DNA from: Turbatrix aceti
Lineage: Eukaryota > Nematoda > Chromadorea > Rhabditida > Panagrolaimidae
Direction: 5' to 3'
Length of the DNA: 64,000 nt
Assembly: GCA_963969345.1 (NCBI GenBank)
Contig: OZ017766.1
Span: 1,736,001-1,800,000, forward strand
Position numbers and translations under genes: made by a program. The notes below the pieces were generated by a model, which was given only the letters and a program-made list of their open reading frames with translations, made no database searches and was not told the origin of the DNA. Positions 57,793 to 64,000 of the stretch are shown piece by piece (the first letter of the stretch is position 1; each line of letters starts with the position of its first letter).

Positions 57793-59781
57793 ATCACGGA
57801 CTTTTTATTTTCATACATCCGTCACACAAAGTTCACATATCCTTCACAGATGAGTGTGAATCACATGTGATTCACATATGAATTACCAAATTTCGATTAA
57901 TTTTGAAGTATCATATGTGAATCATATATGAATCATATGTGATTAGTGACATTATTCGGTAACTTATACAAAAACGCTGATAAATTGTGATATTCACATA
58001 TACTTCACATATATGGCATATGTTATTCACAGTATGCTTGGCAAAACGTGCTTGGAAATCAAGATTCAGTTGGAAGACTCGGAACTTCAGTATTGTCATA
58101 TCTCTTGTTGTTTTCTGCCAGGGGATGTTGTTTCTTGTGTTAAAGTGTTGCGATTGTTTCTTTTCGAGTAAAATTTTTATGGGATTGCTATTTGAAAACA
58201 AAATTTGCAAAAATGTTCGTATATAAACGTATTTTGATGCCATTGGGGGCTCCAATTTGGAGGGATGCCGATTTCGTTGGAATGCTGATGCATTGGCCTA
58301 GTTACGGGCGTCTGAAGTGACTTCAGAGTTAAAAGTGGCTTCAAAAATTGTGTGAATTTTTTTTTAAATTTTGTCATAAAAATGTTGATTTGAAATAGAA
58401 AAACAATACAAAAACAAGAAAAATGTACAAAAAACACGACAAGAAAAAAGTGAATTTATGAAAACAATAAAAGGGTACAAGAATCAAAGCAAGAAAAACG
58501 TACAAGAAAAAAACAAACGAATAATTTTTTTCTGTAAAATAATTATTTAAAAAAAACAAAAAAGTTGGGGTTCTGTAGGTTATAAATTTTTTTGTTTTTT
58601 ATTGCTATTATTTGTAAATAAATGTTAATTTGAGAAGGAGAAACGGGTTGCAAAAGCCCTTATATATTTTTTATACTCTTTTATATCAATTTTTTGGCTG
58701 AAACACCCGTCGGGAAAAATTCCCGACAGATATCAAGTGTTTCTGTTTTTCATCCCTCCTTTTCCATGGCACGCAGCGAAGTTTCATCAAACAGGTAATT
58801 TTTGCGAGGTTTGTAAATTTTACTGATTTTACGTACATACTAATTTTGGGGAAACAAAAAAACTTTAATTCTCAATTTTTGTTTTAGAAAAACCGTGAGT
58901 TTTTTACAAAAAAAAATTGGAAACAAACTTTATTGTGATTCTGCTTTTTTCAGGCATTTTTTACGTAAGTATATTTATGTTATACAAAAATATGGGCAAT
59001 TGAAATTATTATAAACGTTTTATAAATATTTATTTTTTTTTAGCATTCTGTAAGTTTTTTTTTTAAAACTGGGCCTGAAATATTTTTTTTTCACATTCCT
59101 ATTTTAAATTACAATTTTAACGTGTTTTCCTAATTACAGACTTTCTCTATATCCATATTGGTCACAACAGCTACCGCGGGAAAATCCAGAAAAAGTACCA
59201 GAAATATTTCGTGAGTTTTGGCAAAAAAAATTACGTGTTGTTGACTTCAGAAATCTTTTACAGGAATCAAGCAATTCACAAATCCAGCGCCCTGTTCATT
59301 CTACTCATCGCCGTAAATTCGTAGTGGATGGAAGACAAAGTTTTGCAGTGCATCCACAGCCAAAAACTGTAAAAAACGGTAGCCGATGCAGAACTTTGTT
59401 TTTCCACCACTTTAAATGGCACGGAGCGTTTTTGCCCTCAAAAAAAGAAATTTGCATCATCAGGTTGTTTTTGGCACACTGAGCTCGGCATCCACAGTTA
59501 TATACTGCAGAATGGTAGCTGATGCTCATCTGTGCCAAGTACACGAATTTTATATTTTCACATGTGATTCACATTACCACGGCCCGTCGGGTAGATGTGA
59601 TTCACATATACCTACCGGCTAAGGAGAGTGCAAACTTTTTCAAAGTAAGCATGAATCACATATACTTCACATCAAATACACAGATAGTTCATACATCCAT
59701 CACAGATAATTCATATGTGTTTCCGTCAGCGAGATATGTGAACTTTGTGTGACGGATGTGTGAAAATAAAAAGTCCGTGAT
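57793..59781. mobile_element. TIR element, 1.99 kb, CACATATGTG-rich ends
   Basis: About 48-bp terminal inverted repeats (ATCACGGACTTTTTATTTTC... and inverse) with one mismatch seen. Next to both ends lie many CACATATGTGATTCAC-like palindromic motifs. The middle (58.4-59.3 kb) is AT-rich with no convincing ORF. No target duplication is evident. Confidence 0.75.
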
Positions 59782-59806
59782 GCTGTCAGTGTTACCGGAT
59801 ATCAAG

Positions 59807-60182
59807 CAGTGTTCCGCTCTGGCCAAAATCGACTCTCGACTCTGACTCAGAGTCGAGAGTCGAAAAAGTCGACTCTTTCGACTCCGACTCCCAGAATCGA
59901 CTCTTTGACTCCGAGTTAAAATAGGTTCACAAAAAATGCATCAATAAACGCTTAAAACTGCGTGCTTTCATCTTTAACGAGTTTTTATTTTACAAAATCA
60001 AACATTTGGCATCAAAAATGGCTATAAAAGTGTATTTTTTTCAAAAAATTTTCATCAAAGAGTCGACTCCAAAGAGTCAAAAGGTCATTTTGTAAAAATC
60101 GACTCTCGACTCTGACTCTCGACTCTCAGAGTCAGAGTCAGAGTCAAAGAGTCGACTCTGAGTCGGAGTCAGCGGAACACTG
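59807..60182. mobile_element. hAT-type MITE, GAGTC-rich, copy c
   Basis: 376-bp copy of the same family as 41565-41944, with intact CAGTGTTCCGCT ends but no matching 8-bp flanks (ATATCAAG versus CTTTAACG), so its surroundings were rearranged after insertion. Confidence 0.85.
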
Positions 60183-60374
60183 CTTTAACGCGGCGCGTTA
60201 TATACGATGCATGGATAAAATAATTCCTTGAGAAGTATTCCAATTTGACGGTCAACTTGAATTCAAACGCTTGCACAAGTTCTCGCAGCTTGCGCGCATT
60301 GTTTTTGTTTCTCTGCGCGATAAATAACAATACCTTTGCTCGCTTTCTAATCCAGACTTTTTGTGCTGTTCATC

Positions 60375-61171
60375 ATGTCTGAGAACGGTGAGGAAGGCAA
60401 CGTTGAGCAATCCACTTTTGCAGACAGTGATCAACAAGAAACCAGCGATGACGAGTACGACGACGACAACTTTGACGATTTCATGAACGATGACTACGAC
60501 TGGGGTGCTTCCAGTGAGTTTTGTTCTTTGACACTCTTTTTCCAACACCTTTTGCATTGCAGCGAACTTCAGCATCGCTGATGGCACTGTTGACGAGTTT
60601 TTGAATTTTCTGCGACTCGGAATGGATTTCCAACACGCGGAAAAGTACGCCCGGGACATAATGGTTGTCGCCAACGCAGATGTAGCCAACGAGGTTCGTT
60701 TCGCACTGTTTTCTGGTGATTTGATAGCACTTGAGCACTTTAGTTTGGGTTTTTGACTGCATGTTGACTAAGGGGGTATTATTGCGTTTCAGAAGGTCCT
60801 CGGCCGGTGCATCGTTGACTTTGTTCTGCAATGCACGGCTTCAATAGTAGAATTCGGGCGCCGGATGAACATCATCCGCGAAGTCTTCATGGTCTGGCCG
60901 GACCACGTCAAGCACACGTGTGAGGTAATCAACAAGCAGCTTGCCGACACGGAGCACGCACTGGGACACGTCAAGTCGCGCAATCTGGCCTACTTTATCC
61001 GCTGCCTGCACGAAGACAATCACATCACGTCTCAGGTATGTTCTTCTCGCAGACACTCCTAAAAACGTGATTTAGGATATCGAGATTCCGGAGCTCGGGT
61101 CGTCGCTTGAGACAAGTTACGATCATTCGGTCCGCTCTGTGCTCGGCATTAAGGCCACAAAGGCTCATTGA
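60375..61171 (+). CDS. Acidic protein of unknown family, 202 aa
   Basis: Four exons: 60375-60513, 60563-60693, 60793-61035 and 61076-61171; phases close exactly and introns have proper GT/AG ends. The first 50 residues are strongly acidic and Ser-poor (DDEYDDDNFDDFMNDDYDW), resembling a disordered interaction tail. The rest is helical (DEFLNFLRLGMDFQHAEKYA, REVFMVWPDHVKHTCEVINK) with no recognised motif and no signal or membrane segment. Codon use resembles the conserved genes, so it is probably real. I cannot assign a function. Confidence 0.65.
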
Positions 61172-63631
61172 TCTGCCAGAATGGCCTTTCGGGTTTTTTG
61201 TCTCAGGATTTTTGAGGGTAATAAAAATGTTTTTGATTTGTTTTGCCGATAGTGATATTTTTCAATCTTCAATTATCTCATTTCGTGGCGAGACATTTTG
61301 ACGTTGAAATCTACTATTTTCTCGTTGGCCTAAAATGTAACTAGATTTTGAAGTTTACAATTTTTTTTCGCATTTTTTTTTCTTTCCCTTGATAGGTTTT
61401 TCCTCGCTGTGTTCTGACCTTTCAACCACATCCAACTGAAACTGCTAGCGTGAGTGATTACATGGCTCCTGGCTGCGTGGCTGTCAACTGACGGGCGACA
61501 CCTGTCTTTGAAGCAGGCAGCCATGAGGTATTTGCCTCCCCAGCCGCCTAGAGTAGGGATGACAAAAAAGTTTTAGTTTAATTCCGTGACGTCGGCAGGT
61601 GCCGCGTAAGACTGCTTTACAGCGGCGATCAAGCGCCTTGCCAGCCGCGGCCTGTTTTTTTGTCTCGGCCCAGCGCCTCGACGACGCCTGTCGTCGCAGG
61701 CATACGACACACGACCAATTCCCGTGTCTGTGGCCTGATCCAGCTGTGAGTCGAGTTCGCTGAACGTACTTTTTTCGATGGGCGAGCTTTGAAACAACCC
61801 GCTTCCCACCCGGGAAAAAACAAAGCGAGTAGAAGCAGGCAACCTTTGGGTGCTATTTGATTGGCGGATGCATATTTTATGGCTCAGCCGCGACATTTGT
61901 TCTTCGTTTGCACGATCGGCTACGTCGGCCGCCGTGGCCCAAGTGAACAACTGATATCAAACTTCTAGCTAGTTAACGTTGACCAGGAATAAAAAAAATT
62001 CCTTCCGCTTAAAAATATCCTGTCGAGTGAAAAATAGCACAGTTAAATGCATCGAGAAAAAAAAATTTTTGGGAAGTAAAAAGTTCGTGTCGCTGAGGAC
62101 AACACGTACAGATGGCAAAAAATTTGGCTGATACCATTTTTTTGCCATCATGATATGATAGCGATAGTTGCAAACACTATCATGATATGATACTGATATC
62201 AGGATGATATCTTGATATCATCAATAATAATGATAGTTTCGATAATTAACACAAAACTAATTTTTTTTCTGGAACAAAATTATCATTTTGTCGTCCAAAA
62301 AAGCAAAAGTTTTTGTTTCTTTACGTCCATGCACTGCAAAAAAGCACTAACATAAAAGCTGCGTTGCACACAGGGTTTTCTAATTTGATTTTTTTTACCG
62401 CTCACTCCGCTATCGCTCCTTTTTTTCTAAATTATTTCCGATCGCGCTCCAAATTTTTTTTCATTCTGCCGTTCGCTCCGGTGCGGTGCGGATCCCAAAA
62501 AAAGTTACCTTTGGTAAACTGAGTCTAAGCGTGGATCTCACTTTCACAGATTTGCACCACGAAAAGCTAAAAAGGACATCTGGTGTGGCATTCGTTTTTT
62601 AACCCATACATCCTGGGATTTGTCTGGAATAAACACCGCCAAGAAATGGAATGCCAATAACACATGGCATTGATGAAAATGATTGAAGTCATGACACAGC
62701 TTACCCAGAATCGAACCATCCCGCACATTTTGCAGCTTCAGGCCCCCAGCACGAGGGGTGCAAGAGCGGCGCATTATGACGGCGTTATTACACACAACGG
62801 GTGTTTTTATGACTGATATTGAAGCATATCGGATTTCCAGAACGAAATAAATACATCTGCCCCTTTGTTGGTTGTTTCGATATAAATTTATGTTTTTTTA
62901 CAGTAAGATCGCGATTTCGTGCCAGGATCCCTGTTGAATTACTTTTTATGAATGATGTTTTTTTTTTGTTGGATTTAATGTTACCGTCATTCACATGCAT
63001 CAGCAGTTGAGAACCTGAACAAAGTCTACCGTAGTCTATGCTTATGTTAGGCTTGCATGTTTTTATCGGTTGTTTGAAACAAGTTAGCTACGTTTAATTC
63101 CATTCGACTTTTTTTATGTTCTGCGAATTTGAGTGTGTTTTTTTACTTTACACAGACTTTGTCGTTGTCCGTCGTTTCTCCCTTTCCAATCCCAGGATCT
63201 CGGACAAAAATTTTTTGAACAGCCGGCGGGGCAAACACAGACGTTTGCCTCGGAGCGACATTTGACAATGTGGCGGCGCACACGGGTCTGCTTGGCGACA
63301 TTCCTGGCCGAGCGCGTCTTTCTTTAAACTGGGCGGTAGTTTTCTGAGGGAAAGGATACGATTGCACTCGGCACTTGGCTGTTTTCCGTGAATTGCCTAC
63401 GATGGGGGCGGATGGGAAGGCGGTGCAGAGGCGGCGACAGACGCACCTGATTTCAAGTCTAAATGCCCCGGGCCGAGAGAGGCAGTCGTCTTTTCGCCGT
63501 CGTTGTCGCCGTGGCTTGTGACTTCGTTGAGCTCGGTCGCGGATTGCTTTGGAGTCGGTTGCCGGCTGACTAATTTGGTTCTTTGCCTTTTCAGGTAGCT
63601 TGTAGTTGACAGGAACCCAACCTCTAACGAC
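61172..63631. other. Upstream region of the myosin gene
   Basis: No firm gene. A minus-strand 125-codon frame (61950-61573) is GC-richer than its surroundings but lacks an ATG and domains. A truncated TGATATCA-type MITE lies at about 62124-62510. TTTTCAG near 63588-63594 is a good acceptor 38 nt before the myosin ATG, for either a 5' UTR intron or a spliced leader. Confidence 0.45.
62124..62510. mobile_element. Truncated TGATATCA-type MITE
   Basis: Begins TTGGCTGATACC and follows the left half of the 755-bp element at 45405 (GCAAACACTATCATGATATG, ATAATAATGATAG, ATCATTTTGTCGTCC) with small differences. It lacks the terminal TAGTG and the right half. Confidence 0.75.
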
Positions 63632-63964
63632 ATGGATTACGAAAACGACCCCGGCTGGAAGTACCTCCGCCGCTCCCGCGAGGAGATCCTCGCCGACCAG
63701 TCGAAGCCCTACGACTCGAAGAAGAACGTATGGGTTCCCGACCCCGAGGAAGGCTACGTCGCCGCCGACATCATCAAGGTCGAGGGCGACAAGACTACCC
63801 TCCAGACCTCTCACGGCCATGAGGTCACGATCAAGAGTGAGCTCGTCCAGGAGATGAACCCTCCCAAGTTTGAGAAGACCGAGGACATGTCCAACTTGTC
63901 TTTCCTCAACGACGCCAGCGTCCTCCATAACCTGCGCGCCCGCTACGCAGCCATGCTTATCTAC
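63632..63964 (+). CDS. Muscle myosin heavy chain, first coding exon (partial)
   Basis: ATG 63632 to a GTGAGT donor after 63964, 111 codons, then the window ends. The sequence opens [16 protein letters not shown] and continues with [19 protein letters not shown], the SH3-like N-terminal module of sarcomeric myosin II. It then enters the motor domain through [34 protein letters not shown] and AAMLIY. It is very close to nematode body-wall myosins (UNC-54/MYO type). Codon use is strongly biased to C-ending codons, as in highly expressed genes. Confidence 0.93.
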
Positions 63965-64000
63965 GTGAGTTTATTGTTGCCTAAAAGGGCTTGCCTTGAC

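Noticed and set aside
63143..63928. 261-codon minus-strand ORF at the right edge
   Set aside because: It overlaps antisense to the unmistakable myosin exon, whose C-biased codons keep the opposite frame open.

Overview
The window is nuclear DNA of a eukaryote, most likely a nematode. Its genes are cut by short GT-AG introns of about 43-56 nt with TTTTCAG-type acceptors. Several start codons sit 2-17 nt downstream of an unpaired 3' splice site, as expected for spliced-leader trans-splicing. The protein set includes a nematode-type 7TM chemoreceptor (Sre/Srab-like) and the N-terminus of an UNC-54-type muscle myosin. All exon models below were built by hand from reading frame, splice phase and remembered family features; nothing was searched or aligned by software.

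Left part (1-26.1 kb) is a dense block of conserved housekeeping genes. In order: a Cys-rich metallothionein-like protein (-), ATAD3 (-), a roadblock dynein light chain (-), a small mitochondrial-type membrane protein (-), the mRNA-decay factor PATL1 (-), the deubiquitinase USP47 (+), a PXYLP1-like histidine phosphatase (-), complex I subunit NDUFB6 (-), the initiation factor eIF2D (+), a BAR-like protein (-), a 7TM receptor (-) and the Elongator subunit ELP2 (-). Three of the (-) genes, 79-aa protein/DYNLRB/ATAD3, are about 200 nt apart, each with an acceptor before its ATG, and look like an operon.

Middle part (26-53 kb) is an accessory, repeat-rich region. It holds three copies of an unrecognised gene for a secreted, probably GPI-anchored protein of about 600 aa. 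Two copies look intact (27.6-30.6 and 49.0-51.1 kb). The third (42.0-43.9 kb) is a pseudogene broken by a 223-bp deletion, and it forms an inverted duplication with the 49-51 kb copy. The region also holds an 815-aa secreted Pro/Tyr/Gly-repeat protein, an intronless Rieske iron-sulfur protein gene, a near-perfect 2.8-kb palindrome with the same small 159-aa gene in each arm, and nested non-autonomous DNA transposons, two types of which keep exact 8-bp target-site duplications (hAT-like).

Right part (53-64 kb) returns to conserved genes: RMND1 (+) and a lectin-less GalNAc-transferase (-) converging with 38 nt between stop codons, a further repeat block, an acidic 202-aa protein I do not recognise (+), and the first coding exon of a muscle myosin heavy chain (+) running off the window end.
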